A stretch of DNA of 64,000 bases from Tetrapyrgos nigripes. Lineage: Eukaryota > Basidiomycota > Agaricomycetes > Agaricales > Campanellaceae. The stretch covers positions 62,001 to 126,000 of the forward strand of contig JAACJM010000101.1 of the NCBI GenBank assembly GCA_013368315.1, read 5' to 3'. A model generated the notes under the pieces. It made no database searches, was not told where the DNA came from, and was given only the letters and a program-made list of their open reading frames with translations. The position numbers were made by a program, and so were the translations under genes. Every line of letters starts with the position of its first letter. The stretch's first letter is position 1. This document shows, one piece after another, positions 21,675 through 33,408 of this stretch.

Positions 21675-22011
21675 TGTATGGGAGTACAAGCATATGGGTG
21701 TGGACATACCATATTCTTCTAGACTGATCTCTCATCACATCATTTCTATAGATATATTTTTACCTTTATATTCATACCTCTTACTTTTCACCTGACTCGT
21801 TCTTTGTGAGACTATCACCACTCTGTAATAGCACGTTGTGGCCTCTATTTTTCACTTATGATATCATAATTCTACCTCATGTTCTCTTCCTTTAACTTCT
21901 ACTTTTGTATGCTTCCTTTCTTTGTCTCTATTGTTTTGAGTATAAAAGCTGGTATTTATCTGGTAGTTCTACATTACACTCCACTGTTTGTAGTCACCGA
22001 GTAGCGATACA
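21675..22011 (+). repeat. 3' LTR of the Gypsy element
   Basis: 337 bp, TGTATGGGAG to GCGATACA. The TATA box is intact (TATAAAAG, 21941-21948). The following TTTT matches the TTTT before the 5' LTR. Confidence 0.95.
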
Positions 22012-22774
22012 TTTTGTATGGATAGGTAAAGGTCCTTTTGGAGGTTCATTCCCACCTGGACATTTGATCTGCCATTCCTGAATCCATGTTCTAAGCCGAT
22101 TATGGATTTGGCACTGTGCATTCAATTGATAACCATCAGTAACCATCTTGCGTTTGCATCAAAATATGTTTAAGTGCTTGCTGCAGTCTCATCCTTTCTC
22201 GATCCTTTCTACATGAGTACTTGACTATTTTTTTCTGCGTTCCCATGGTGCTAGCTATTTGAGGTGCAATGTCCTTTTGGTATTTCGACACTTGAGCTTC
22301 ATCCATGCAGGGTCATCGGCTTCAAAAGGCTGTGGTGCCTGATGGCACATCCATCAAGGCATCCCTAAGTGTCCATGTATTCCAGACAAGTTGGAAACAA
22401 GCTCTTGCCAACTTGGTTTTGGTCAAATTTTAGTGCAGGGCATTATATAGCTGTCATGCTAGACTCCTCTAGGTCTGCATAGATTTCACAAGCCATTCAC
22501 GAAGGCCATCTTTCTCCTTTCTCCAGGTACCGTATCCCTAGTGGAGCTTCTGTTTGTGGCTTCACCTTGTGCAGCAGTGGATGGGCAGGGACTTTTTACT
22601 TTTCAAATTCTCGACGACCAAGGATTCTAGCTCCAAATTGGCTATTCCTCTCGGTGTATCAGTACTTGTTCCCAGCCCAGGTAATACACTCCTCTGCATA
22701 CCTTTGGCCTATCCTGAGTTTGGCCTCTCTCCTCTTCCTCATCTAGTTCAAAGGCTATGAGAATGAGTAGATTG
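22012..22774. other. Gene-free stretch between two retroelements
   Basis: No supported gene. On the minus strand a short peptide-like stretch is readable near 22025-22145 (CQIHNRLRTWIQEWQIKC), which may be a remnant of some transposon protein, but I cannot identify it. Confidence 0.35.
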
Positions 22775-23014
22775 GACTAGAATAGAGGTAAATAACCTCA
22801 GTGATGATAGAAGACATATTATATAGAAAGTATATACCTAGAATAGAGGTAAATACTGAATAGACATAATTAGCATAATAACGGAGGGATATTAACCAGG
22901 ACTTACACCTCAGTGATGATAGAAGACACTGAGGTATGAGGCCACACATTGAAATGATTTTGGTACATCATGTGACTACTTCTATATACAGGTATGAGTT
23001 CGCTATGTACAACA
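22775..23014 (-). repeat. 3' LTR of the minus-strand Copia element
   Basis: On the minus strand the LTR starts TGTTGTACATAG at 23014, immediately after a purine run (AAGGGGAG). Inside it, two blocks are duplicated: CTAGAATAGAGGTAAATA at about 22779 and 22839, and CCTCAGTGATGATAGAAGAC at about 22797 and 22910. The far border is approximate. Confidence 0.6.
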
Positions 23015-24260
23015 CTCCCCTTGAATGAGAAGCCATAGAAGTTAATCAGAAAGTCTGAGCATATTATATGAGAAAGGGATTTTGTGAAATTATCAGCAAT
23101 CATAAGAGAAGTAGGAACATAAGAAAGAGAAATATGACTTTGAGAAATGGTCTGGCGAATCCAATGAAAATGAACATCTATATGTTTTGTATGTGCATGG
23201 AAAGTAGAATCTTTAGATAAACGAATCACACCCTGGTTATCACCAGCATCTGCATTTGGTAGGATAGATCTGAGTTTGCAAAGTAACTTGTTGATCCAAA
23301 TGGCTTCCTTTCCTGCATGAGTTAACATGACGTACTCTGATTCCGTACTCGATAAGGTAATGATAGGTTGCTTCTTTGAACTCCAATTAATAGCACCACA
23401 TCCCAAAAAGTAGGTGAAGCCGGAAATAGAGTGTTGATGGGTTTGAGATGCCCAGCCTGTATAGAGTTGATCTCCTCCTAGCTCAAGTTTGAGATCTCTA
23501 GTACCTTTGAGATACTGAAATACTTGTTTAGCAGCAATGAGGTGAGTGGTATGTGGATCCTCAAGATGTTGGGATAAGGTATTGACAGTGAAAGTGATGT
23601 CAGGACAAGTCATGATGGAGGTGTACATTAGAGAGCCAACGGCTTCCCTATAGAGCAACTTTTCAGATGGAGTGAGACATTTGGAGGATACGGAAGGTGA
23701 GCTGATGCTGAGGTCGATTCCAGGTTCCATAGGTATATTTACAGGATGTGCATCTTGCAAACACATGCGTTTGATGATCTGGTCAATATATGCATGCTGG
23801 CTCAGGTAGACTTTACGTGTTTCACAGCAAGATACCAGCTGAATTGACCTAAGTTGACAAGTTTGAAATCCTCGTTCAGCTGTTGCTTCATGTGAGCGTT
23901 AGTCTCCATGGAGTCAGCAAAGAATACAAAGTCATCAGTAGTGCTGGCGATGATGCTCCAAGTTGTACTGTTGAACTTGCAATATACTGCCTCGTCAGCC
24001 TGGCTCTTAGTATAGCCCATCTCCCCACAAATCTTCCTCTCCTTTGCAAGAGTCCACTTGTGAGCATCCTGCTTGGTCCCATACAACGACTTCTTGAGTT
24101 TGGCGACAACTCACTTTCCCTGAAGGTGGTTCGGGATTGGCTTGAACTGTTCATAGAATGGTGGAAGCTCCATATAGATTTCAACATTGGAAGGTAACAT
24201 CCCATATAGATATGTGTTCCTGATGTCTCCATGATCAATTTCAGCACCTAGGCTAGCACC
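22903..24260 (-). pseudogene. Copia reverse transcriptase and RNase H, degenerate
   Basis: Minus-strand fragments give the RT (KKSLYGTKQDAHKWTLAKER, then STTDDFVFFADS in the place of the catalytic 'VDD' turn, then LVNLGQFSWYLAVK) and the RNase H (YREAVGSLMYTSIMTCPDITF, SSKKQPIITLSSTESEYVML, DNQGVIRLSKD, HTKHIDVHFHWIR, ADNFTKSLS). The RNase H part (22903-23766) is one uninterrupted frame, while the RT is spread over overlapping frames (23802-24086 and 23888-24247), so it is broken. It is a different Copia lineage from the element at 1-1387. Confidence 0.9.
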
Positions 24261-25246
24261 GATAGCAAGGAGTCCTCAAAGAGTTGGAGGTTGTACCATT
24301 GGGGCAAACGTATCTGTATAATCCACACTGAATCATTGAGTGAATTCCTTCACAACCACATGAACCTTGTATTTCGCAATATTCCCATTGGCATCATGTT
24401 TTCATCAAAGAACATAATGTGATTTGACTAGGTTGATGCCAGGAGGTAACTCCACAAGATCCCATGTGTCAAGTTTTTTGATTTGCTTGATTTCGCTTTG
24501 AAAAGCAGGTCACCAAAGTTGTGCATCAGGTCCCTCGAGAGCTTCTTCCACACTTGGTTCATCTTCTACTGCAGCCATAGCTTCCCTTCCAAACCCATTC
24601 AAACAACTATCCTTGAACTCCACTTCTCCTGGTTCCAACAACTCTTGCGAACTGTGCATCCTCTTTACAGGGTTGGACATGACAAGGTCTAACATTCATG
24701 TTATTCATCATCCTCCAGCTGCCAGGGGGTAGGTTTGGTGCTGCAGCTTGTCTTGGACATCCTTTCTCTTGCACTCATTCTGGTTCTGGTTCTGGCTGAG
24801 GAGTTGTTTGTGGTGTTTGTGGTAGAGTCGTAAGTGGTGACATAGATGGGGTACGAGCAGTAGGTGTCTTTGGTAGTTCTGGAGATGGGGATTTCAGAGG
24901 TGGTGTCAATTCAGGTGGTGGCGTTGTCATCAGAACAGTTGGAACAGTTGGATTGTAGTCTGGAAAATCAGATAAGTCCATCTCCCCCTCAATCTGAAAT
25001 GTTCCTGGCTCAAAAGCCTTGTTTCAATCAAAGACAACATCTCTTTCAACTGAAACACTCCTCTTATCCTCCCAATAGATCTGTCAAATCCCACAAATCA
25101 TTCCTGCTTCTAGCATCCAACTTTCCTGCCCCTAGATCTTTCACCCATGCTTTAGCTCCCCACTCTGGTACCTTTGAGAAATTGGGCTTCAAACCAGTCC
25201 TAGCTTCAAATGGTGTCTTGTTATCCTTCAACCCTTGATGACGAAG
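24261..25246 (-). pseudogene. Copia linker between integrase and RT, degenerate
   Basis: On the minus strand a Pro/Thr-rich linker is readable (24775-24981; TPPPELTPPLKSPSPELPKT), as is usual between Copia integrase and RT. Flanking frames are broken by stops. No separate gene is visible here. Confidence 0.6.
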
Positions 25247-25870
25247 TCAATCCTTGAGCCAGAATGCATGGCTAGTAGCTTCAGCCTGCAGGTTACATGG
25301 AAGTTTTGCTTGACATAACATCACTTGAGTCATACCCAAGGTGGTGCAATTAATACGTTCTGAACTGCCATTAGACTGTGGCAAGTCATGGGTGTTGAGG
25401 TGACAAATGGTACCTTGACGTGCCAGATGGTCGCTAAAGTCCTTTGACATAAACTCCCCTCCACAATCAGCACCAAAGATTTGTATTTTTGCACCATGCT
25501 GGATGAGCATCCACTGCTCATACTCCTTGTACTTCTCCAAAGCCTGCGACTTTTTTGACATACAGTATACACAAGATTGGCGAGTATGTTTATCATGGAA
25601 TGGAATGAAGTAGAAGTGACTGCTGAGTGATTTGACTGGTGTGGGACCCCAGACATCTGCTGTGACCTTCCCTCCAATGACCGGTTGAAACAATTCCTCC
25701 ATGCTCTCCTTCAAGAAAGGGTTATGTGGAATCTTCCCCTTTACACAATCCTCACAGAATTCTTGCTTTGAGTTCGGATCTATTTGAATATCAGTGAGAA
25801 GACCATGATTGATCATGTACTCAAGGTCATAAAGGTTTTTTCGGATATGAGGGATACAGCCAATGACTCC
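25247..25870 (-). pseudogene. Copia GAG-pre-integrase zinc motif and integrase core, 5' truncated
   Basis: The readable order is IRKNLYDLEYMINHGLL, CEDCVKGKIPHNPF (the second half of the HHCC zinc motif), then the core: TADVWGPTPVKSL (first Asp), IQIFGADCGGEFMSKDF (second Asp) and the 'NG..ER' motif as SNGSSERIN with the Glu. The gag and protease parts that should lie at higher coordinates are absent, so the element is truncated at about 25,870. Confidence 0.85.
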
Positions 25871-26049
25871 ACTGTTGGGTAAATGAATGATGCAAGTGCT
25901 GTTATGGATAACGATAATAGGTGGTTTTTGTAATTAAGTGCTAGGAACTATACCCAAACACAAAACTGTATACAAATGTAAATGAGACGAGTGTTCCGAG
26001 TAGTCAGAGTACTCAAACTCCCAGTTTACTTGTACTATAAGTACTTTTG

Positions 26050-26560
26050 ATCAGGGTTTTTCAATGAAGTTAGCACTTAGTGCACAACACAATAAACACA
26101 AGTTTAACACCAAGGGGATCAACGAGTCCCAAACACTTAATAGACCAAAAGGTCAACACAAAGATCACAGTTATAACCACAAAATGTTCAATTTAAACTC
26201 TATTATCTCTAACACAATGTTTATACTTGTAGAGAGTGCGGTTAAGTTTGTTTAGAAGCTTTAGTCCGTGTTTCACGTCCTCTACTATTGCTAGCAAGAT
26301 CTGATACTCTACAGTACGTGGCTTGGGTAGCTACTCATAATATCTGGTCCTTTTATACTACTAGCAGCTACAACTATACAGTTACTTATTTCTTTTTGAT
26401 GTCCACTAAAAGGTACGTAGAGAAAATACAAAACAAATCGAAAAGTCTGTTAGCAAGTTCTACCTATTTCCTTGTAAGTGAAGACTTGCTTATTAGGATA
26501 TACAGAAACTGTCATAGGAACTTTTTTCAGTCCTCTTTGTAAGCCATCTGGTGTTTCATG
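26050..26560 (-). repeat. LTR-like block on the minus strand, possibly a solo LTR
   Basis: Read on the minus strand it has a TATA box (TATAAAAGG, about 26351-26359) about 100 bp before a transcribed-type region, then a long AT-rich leader. No open reading frame of interest is present. Termini are not clear, so this is only a structural suggestion. Confidence 0.3.
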
Positions 26561-29048
26561 TACCATCCTGGTTAGTGAGCATTGCATCTATGACTCAGAA
26601 CACTCCACTTATGACTGCTAGGTCCTTCATATATGTCCTTATGCTACAGGCATAGGGTTTTCTCATAGTTTCTTTATTCTGTTCAGTTTTCCTTTCCCTT
26701 TCCTCTGATCTTGCTTTATACGTGCTCTATGCATTGCCAAAAGTCTACTACTTAGTCCTACATATGAGTCCAGCTCTTCTAGACCTTTGTTGATCTTGAA
26801 TTTTGAGGGTGAGGCCAGAGCCTCTTTCTTTTTGGCCTAACATTTCATTTACACATGAAGAATATGTTGCTTGATATTCTGAAAGGTTCTTTGATGTATG
26901 TCATCGAGGCTGGTCCCTTTGAATACTCAGGATCCAAGCCAAGATACTTATATAAATGCTGTATCAAGGTCTCAGTCAAGGCTGCATAATGAGAAATTGA
27001 ATCTTGTAGTAGGGTCTCCCGCCTAGTCTCCAGTTCAAAGCTACAGCCTTTTCAAGCATATGTACTACTTTGTGTATATAGTGATGTCACTGATGTGATC
27101 ACCGCTACCCGTAGCTGGGTCTCTTGAGACATACATGTATATTAGGGAAATAGCGATGGTTTTGGATGGAGTGGGCTAACAGTAAGACATGGGGGAAGGC
27201 AAGCTGTGACAGAAAGTCCTCCACATGGTTCAGAATGTGTCATCGAGCCAAAGGTTCAGCAATCACTCTGCTATTAGTCAGCTGCTTCAAGTACATCACA
27301 GTATAGTAGGATAATAGTAGACTGTAGTATTAGAGAAAAATGAAAAATGAAAAATGATCAATTGAACTATCTACGCATAAAATGCTCAGGTAAATACTAA
27401 CAAATATCTATCTCAATAGCTCGTAAAATAAACAAATAAAATCCAAACCTAAAACCAAAACCAAAACCAAACCAAAAGTGAAACTGAGAAGAAAAGCAAC
27501 ACACATCATATCGTAGGGCATTCCATAGAACTGATAAAGAAGAAGATGAATGGTAAACAGAACACAAATGCATGGGCAATGAATTCACTAGTGTTTCCAC
27601 CCTGACCAACGAAGAAGAGGATCCATTCAACTCATTAGAGAGCTTGCACAGAGCAGTTGGCTCAAAATCATGTGCGCAACCCAAGTGCAGCCATATCTCA
27701 TTTTTCAGTCCAACAACTGCCGTTCATCCTCTTTAATTCTCATTTGGCATCACAATCAAGGCCTCAGGGAAATTACTGTGCAGCTCTGTGCACCATGAAA
27801 CTGTAGGACACATCCAAGACACATCAGAAGTATGGCAGGAACATTTGGCAGCTTTCATCAGGATACACAGGTGCGTATGCTGTTTTCTGTGTATTTTTTG
27901 GGCCTAAAATTGACTTAGGATGCCTAGAATGGTCCAGTCCCCTGCATCTCTGGAGTCTGAGTTGGCCCTAAGCAATGATGCTGTTATGCATCCTCCCTCA
28001 CCACCCTGTGCTTTCTCTCCAGATATCCTCACCTATTGCCCTTTTTTCCCAATCAAACATACTGTCTGACCCTAGCATCCTTTCCAGTTCATCTGTCTGT
28101 CCAGAGAAGCATGTTATTTCTCTCACAAGCTCTCATAGCTCATATACATCAAATCTCTGTTATGCTAGTTTTTGTACATCATATCTCGGTTCTTTTGTGC
28201 TCAGTCTATTCTTGTATGCTCCTTTCATCACTTCCTGTGCTTATATTGCATGCACTCAGTGTAGCTGCCTCAATATACACTTTGCAGCTTGCGCACATGA
28301 TTTTGAGCCAATTGTTCTGCGCATGTTTACTAAGCCACACGTGGCTGCAGGTGGCTCTGCACAAGCTCTCTATTCATCAAGATGCATATCAATGTTGTAC
28401 GACTCTTAAACGTGACCATACTGATCACCTTTGATGCGCTACTAATATTCCTTGTACCCACAGATACCTAGAGTTGACCCCTGCACCATCGCCATTGGCA
28501 ACTTCAATGATACTTTTTTACAACCCACCTTGGCCTACAGTTGTACATCGGATCCAGAATATACTTCAATTGAAGGGTTTTTTTATGGTGCGTTGGCCAT
28601 CAATAATGCGCTGGTAGGATGAGCTACTAAGGATCCTATTAGGAATCGAGCTTGTACTTGCTCTGTCTACAAGCTGGATTCTATGGTACTACTCTTCTGG
28701 TAGGATACTCATATAATACGAACACGATTTACCAAGGCAAACATGAATCGTCATATTTCGCTCAGAAGGTGCGTACGTCTATCTCGTTCATCATAATTTT
28801 AGTCTTGGAGCGCCATTGGTCAGATATATGAACACATCCTATAGATGAATACAGCATGGAGTCTTTGGCAGATGAACAGATAGAAGAAGATGTGGTTGAT
28901 ATTACACACAGTCGGGAACTGAGTATTTCCATCGTTGTTATGCTGTTTTATCTCCCCTGATCCAAAGCATCTGATGAGTATCATTGAACGAATACTTATA
29001 TCGCAGGCGGATTAGAGAGAAGAATGTTCCCCAGCTCCCTGTCCTAAC
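26561..29048. other. Long stretch without a supported gene
   Basis: I see no convincing coding region. One sequence of about 35 bp (GCGCACATGATTTTGAGCC at its core) occurs at about 28289-28326 and, inverted, at about 27647-27685, so a small inverted pair brackets about 600 bp. The rest looks like decayed repeat DNA. The end nearest 29049 should include the promoter of the seven-TM gene. Confidence 0.4.
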
Positions 29049-30563
29049 ATGGCGTCTTCACCCGCAGACTTAGTGAAGAATGTTGGAATGATGTGAGTGT
29101 GCATACTCGTATTCATAAGGCTGCTAGTGACTTACGAGAAATTTTAGCATTGGACCCTTGGTATATTTACATCAATTTTTATGGGCTTAGTCTAATATCC
29201 CAGCAAAGTTTCTAGCAAATGCTATCAATTGGTTTCTAATGGGTATTCTAGTCAGACAAGTTGGTGAGTCCAACTGAAATTATACTTCAAAACACTGATT
29301 ACCCAATTTTCCCATAACATAGCTAGCTACTATAAGAACCATGTGGATGATTCCAGACATACCAAACTTCTTGGTCTTCTACTATATTATTCAGTGTGGC
29401 GAAAGAGCTAATTTCTTTGCAGTGACAGGTGTTTCTGTACTGGAAACAGCACATTGGATTATCGTGACAGTTTACTCATGGCATTACGTTGTGACTATAC
29501 GGGCTCAAGTTGAAGGACTCGTCGCTGTCCACTGGGGTGCAGGAGTTCTGTTGATTCTCACTGGGATCGGTCAGTCATAAATGCACTCAACGGTCATAGA
29601 TCAAGAGTTACTGATTCTATAAGTATTAGTCTCACTGATGGTGCAATCATTTTACAGTTGGTATGTATAAATGCACATTGAAAGTCGTCAAGCTTCTGAC
29701 AGATAACTAGGCAAATTTGGATGCTCGCAAAGGATCGGCTTATTTTTCCTCTGAATGCACTTATAGGAATGGTGAGTTTTCAGCGGATTAACTATGGATC
29801 TATCAATCACATTATGGGGACCAGGTCTCCTTAATGCAAAGTATAACTGCAATCACAGCTGGGTCTCTCATTTTAAAAGGACTGGTGAAGATAGAGGGAC
29901 AGGAACTGGCAGTGCGGCCATTTTTTCTGGTGAGGAACATAAAATCTAAATAGCTGATATTATGGAAGATATCTTACTATTAATCCTTCACGCGTAGATA
30001 TGGCTGATTGGAAGTTTTGTTGCAGACACATTGATTGTGCTGTCTATGGTCTGGGTTGTAAGTCGATAAGATTTCACTGGTATTTTGATTTATATGCTGA
30101 TATCATTTATATAGCTATACAGAGCGAAGAGAAAGTCTATCCAGCTCCAGAACATAGTGACTCTTCTTAACCAGCTCATTTCGAGTGTTATCAAAACTAG
30201 AAGCCTCACTAGTATCAGTCTTCTGGTGACACTCACTCTCTTTGCCATCATCCCAATCACAGTCTACTATGTTGCATTGTAAGTCCCACAAGTGTTAATT
30301 GCACCAACTCATATTCAAAAAATTGCAAAATTTAATAGTGTTAACTGCTTGCAGAAGCTGTGAGTCACATTAACAGACTTATCTGAAGACTTATCCAAGA
30401 ATCCTAATGTAGGTACGCAATTGGTCTTCTTGCGAGTCTCAATGAGCGTCAACGACAAATTACCGCTGAAGTTCAAGGGAGTAGCATCCATTTTGCCCAG
30501 CCAAGTGAAATAATATCTTGTGAACATCATGAGTTGCAAGATACTGGACTCGGGACAGTTTGA
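29049..30563 (+). CDS. Seven-transmembrane DUF6534-family protein
   Basis: Twelve exons can be joined without a stop: 29049-29092, 29148-29160, 29191-29263, 29323-29373, 29423-29569, 29624-29660, 29711-29771, 29825-29929, 29998-30057, 30115-30278, 30339-30359 and 30413-30563, giving 308 residues. The product starts MASSPADLVKNVGMIIGP and has seven hydrophobic segments. Family signatures are VLETAHWIIVTVYSWHYV (TM3), VQSFYSWQIWMLAKDRL (TM4 end), SLMQSITAITAGSLIL, WLIGSFVADTLIVLSMVWV and the closing YAIGLLASLNERQRQ, which match the DUF6534 domain of basidiomycete membrane proteins. Function in the family is unknown; a receptor-like role is often guessed. The one odd junction is exon 2/3, whose intron would be only 30 nt. 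Antisense readings in this interval are shadows. Confidence 0.8.
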
Positions 30564-30748
30564 AGCACTTATCAGAGAATCAGATGCTTGTTAATATCTG
30601 GTGTTTCATTTTTATAGTCAAAAATTGTAGTTACTGGAGAGACTGGCCACAACAGAAAGTAAACTTCGATGGGCCACTGCATTCCCAATATTTTTACCCT
30701 TATCTACTAAGAATTTACAGCTACCCTTTCCTTTTCTTAACCCAAGAA

Positions 30749-32460
30749 TCATTGCTCAGTGTACCCAGGAGGTAACTCTTCAGGAGCGTTCAATCTTTCC
30801 GTCAGCCGAACGCCACTGTCTGTGTGTATGATAGGTGCAGCTGTCCTGTGATGATCCAATTGCCCGTCTTCCTGTCGAGCCTGAAGCTGCTCCTCCATAA
30901 CAACAAGACGCTGCTGGAGCTTCATGACCAGGGGATTTTCTGTATGAGGTCTGTCCGCACCAGGCACAGATGCCGATGGTGTCCTGGGGCTGATGCTATC
31001 TACTAGGGAAAAGATCAGTGTTTTCATCGAGGTAATGGACTTTTGAAGCGTACCTGGTGAGCTTTTAGAACCCTTGGATGTTGACTGATACGTGCTCGCA
31101 GTGAAAGCACGGGTGTTTCCCGCACTGGGACTATCCTGGTAGGACTCGGAGAAAGGAGTCAAAGGACTGGAAGCCATCGGAATGAGAACTCTCTGCTGTC
31201 TCCTGGATCTTCGCCAAAATATAACTGCCCCTATCAGAATCAGGATCGGTATACACGTCCCGATGACTATCCCAACTATGGCTCCAGAGCCTAGTTGTTT
31301 AGTACTGGAAGGTGTAGGTGAGACGCCTGTCGTAGAAGTCGACTGGGTTGGGTTGACACCCGTAGATGACGTAGATGAAGTCGTCTCCAAGTCCGGATCG
31401 GTACTGGCCGCGTTGACGAGGAAGTAGCCAAGCTGTAGGTCGCTGTGTGGGCTAACATTGAAGGACGTAAGCACTGTATGTGGTCCACTATCGAGCTTAT
31501 CAGCTGTCCAAATAAGCTGATTCGAGAAATCTGAATCCAATATGGGCACTTTGAAATCCACTGGATCTAGATTGTCGACTTGATAAAACCCGTTGGCGAA
31601 GGGATTGTTGAGCAATCCAGATAGTCCTGCGAACAGAGATACAGATGTACCTGAGATCCATCCAGTATCAGAAAGATTCGACCGGATTGAGAGAAAAACC
31701 TTACCGTTGAAGGTAAGTGTGACGTTGGAGTGATTACCAGAGAAAGTCTCCAAATCGAAGGTATCAAAGTTCCATCCTTGCGAGGAGGGGAAACTAAGCA
31801 TGCCATAGTCCGTCACATTGCTGATGACTTCTGTTTTCCCGGCTTGCAGTACTTCTCCGTCGACTGGCACATATTCAGCCATACTCTCGAACGTGATGTA
31901 GTCAAAGAACCATCCCATAGTTCCTTTCTGACCGTTTGTCACGTTGATTTGCAGAACATGTTCGCCGGGTTGGAATTTGCTGTCTTTGCCATTGATCGCC
32001 GAGCTGCCTTGAATTACGCAAAAAAGATTGTTGTTGACGGGGCCTTGGCCTTGGGCGGGGAAATTCAAGAAATTGGCTACTTCGTCTGAGCCGATGTCTA
32101 TGCCATCGAGTGAGCAGGCAACCTGAGGGTTTCCTTCTTGGGTATCATCTGGATTAAATGACCCGCTTGCATCCAGGGAGCCGTATACTCCAAGGAAACC
32201 AGACCCTTAGGGAGGGGAGCAATCAGGATTAGGAAGAAACATCTACGTTCGTAAAGGCAGAGAAACTTGCCATTAAACGTAAAGCTTACGCTGACATTGC
32301 TCCGAGCTTCATGCAGCGTCCTGTTGAATACAGGACCGTTGGGTAATAATCCGTTGGAAAGCTGCTCAGATAGCGTTGCATTGAGTGTCAAGGGATTCCA
32401 GTCTCCTTGATAGCTCAGTCTCAGATCGGTATCGTCGACCATGCGCCATACCGTGGACAT
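30749..32460 (-). CDS. Single-pass membrane protein with two lectin-like extracellular repeats
   Basis: Exon 1 is 32460-32271 and exon 2 is 32205-30749, for 548 residues. The intron has a GC-AG type border (G|GCAAGT), and splicing there restores the family phrase 'FTFNGSGFLGVYGSL'. The ectodomain opens with VDDTDLRLSYQGDW and has two related modules, each with an 'N..(V)..TFNG' strand (about residues 55 and 225), typical of a widespread agaricomycete family. A Ser/Thr-rich stalk leads to one TM helix (AIVGIVIGTCIPILILIGAVIF, about residues 372-393), followed by a basic stop-transfer (WRRSRR) and a cytosolic tail with a short coiled coil (KLQQRLVVMEEQLQARQ). No signal peptide is visible at this start, so an upstream exon could be missing. 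Role unknown; cell-surface glycan binding is a guess. Confidence 0.75.
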
Positions 32461-33408
32461 TAGACTGAGAGACGAAGAGCTAAAAAGAATCCAAGTTCAT
32501 CAGTCCAAGTCTGAATAACAAATTCTGTACGACTTACCAACAAGCGTGGTCTACACGGGGGTCTATTCAACTGCGTTGGAGATGAAATATAGAGACATAT
32601 ATGTGAGTATTCGCTGAGGCACTGCCATTGGCAACCATTCAGGTCGGATGATTCGTACCTGATATGTATCAAGATACTTTGTTTGCAATTGACTCTGTAC
32701 TTACACTAACATCAAATACTGCATGGGACAGCATCAAAATCGCGTTGATCTGAGTTCCTGTCGCAGCAAACTCAATATACTTTTGCATTCAGTCCATTGA
32801 CAGCGGTACGAGTGCCTGGACAGCAATCAAAGACTATGGGACAGTTGTGACCAAGAGCTTCTAAACGAACTGATTATCTCAAGAATGGTGTGTCAGTCGG
32901 TCGGCCAAACGAAGAACGACGAATAACGCACCTTGGCCAAATCAAAGCTTACGACTCGCGTCTCCGTTCCTCTTCCCACCCTTCGGTTTCTGAGCTATAC
33001 GATCGCTTCGTCTACACTCGCTCTCAGAGAAGTCGCGAACTCGAAAGGATATTGACACGAATACAATACCGACACCCCCTATGCTTGGGATGAATAGCCA
33101 ATAGGGAGGAAGGCCACGTGTAGCAGTTGAGTGATGCGTGGCATAAAGGAGATGGAATAGAATGGGGCGAGAATGGCAGGAAATGTCGGGAAGGGGTAGT
33201 GCACCATTGAAGGAAACGAGGTGAACACTGAAGGGAGAGCGACAGAGGGACAGGGACCGAGGTGTAGATTTGACAAAGGTTTGTGGCGACGCCACGATGG
33301 GTAGCGACAGGAATGTAGTCAACGGGAAATATACAGCGGGGAATAGGGGAATAACGGTCATAAAAAAACAGATAGAGATATGGAAACATAGAAGACGGAT
33401 TAACGGGC
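32461..33408. other. Stretch without a supported gene
   Basis: It holds the upstream region of the membrane-protein gene (minus strand). A minus-strand open frame of 139 codons at 32942-33361 has hydrophobic stretches but no recognisable family features; I leave it uncalled. Confidence 0.35.

Larger units (their letters stand above)
14919..22011 (+). mobile_element. Full-length, decayed Ty3/Gypsy retrotransposon
   Basis: The element is 7.1 kb with both LTRs (14919-15272 and 21675-22011) starting TGTATGGGAG and ending GCGATACA. The flanks share TTTT, compatible with a 4-bp target duplication. Order is LTR, primer site, gag, protease, RT, RNase H, integrase, polypurine tract, LTR, as in Ty3/Gypsy. 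Frameshifts and stops run through gag and pol, and a 279-bp CACTG element sits between protease and RT, so it cannot move by itself. Confidence 0.95.

Noticed and set aside
24775..24981. Pro/Thr-rich 68-codon ORF as a separate gene
   Set aside because: It lies exactly where the Copia integrase-RT linker is expected and on the same strand.
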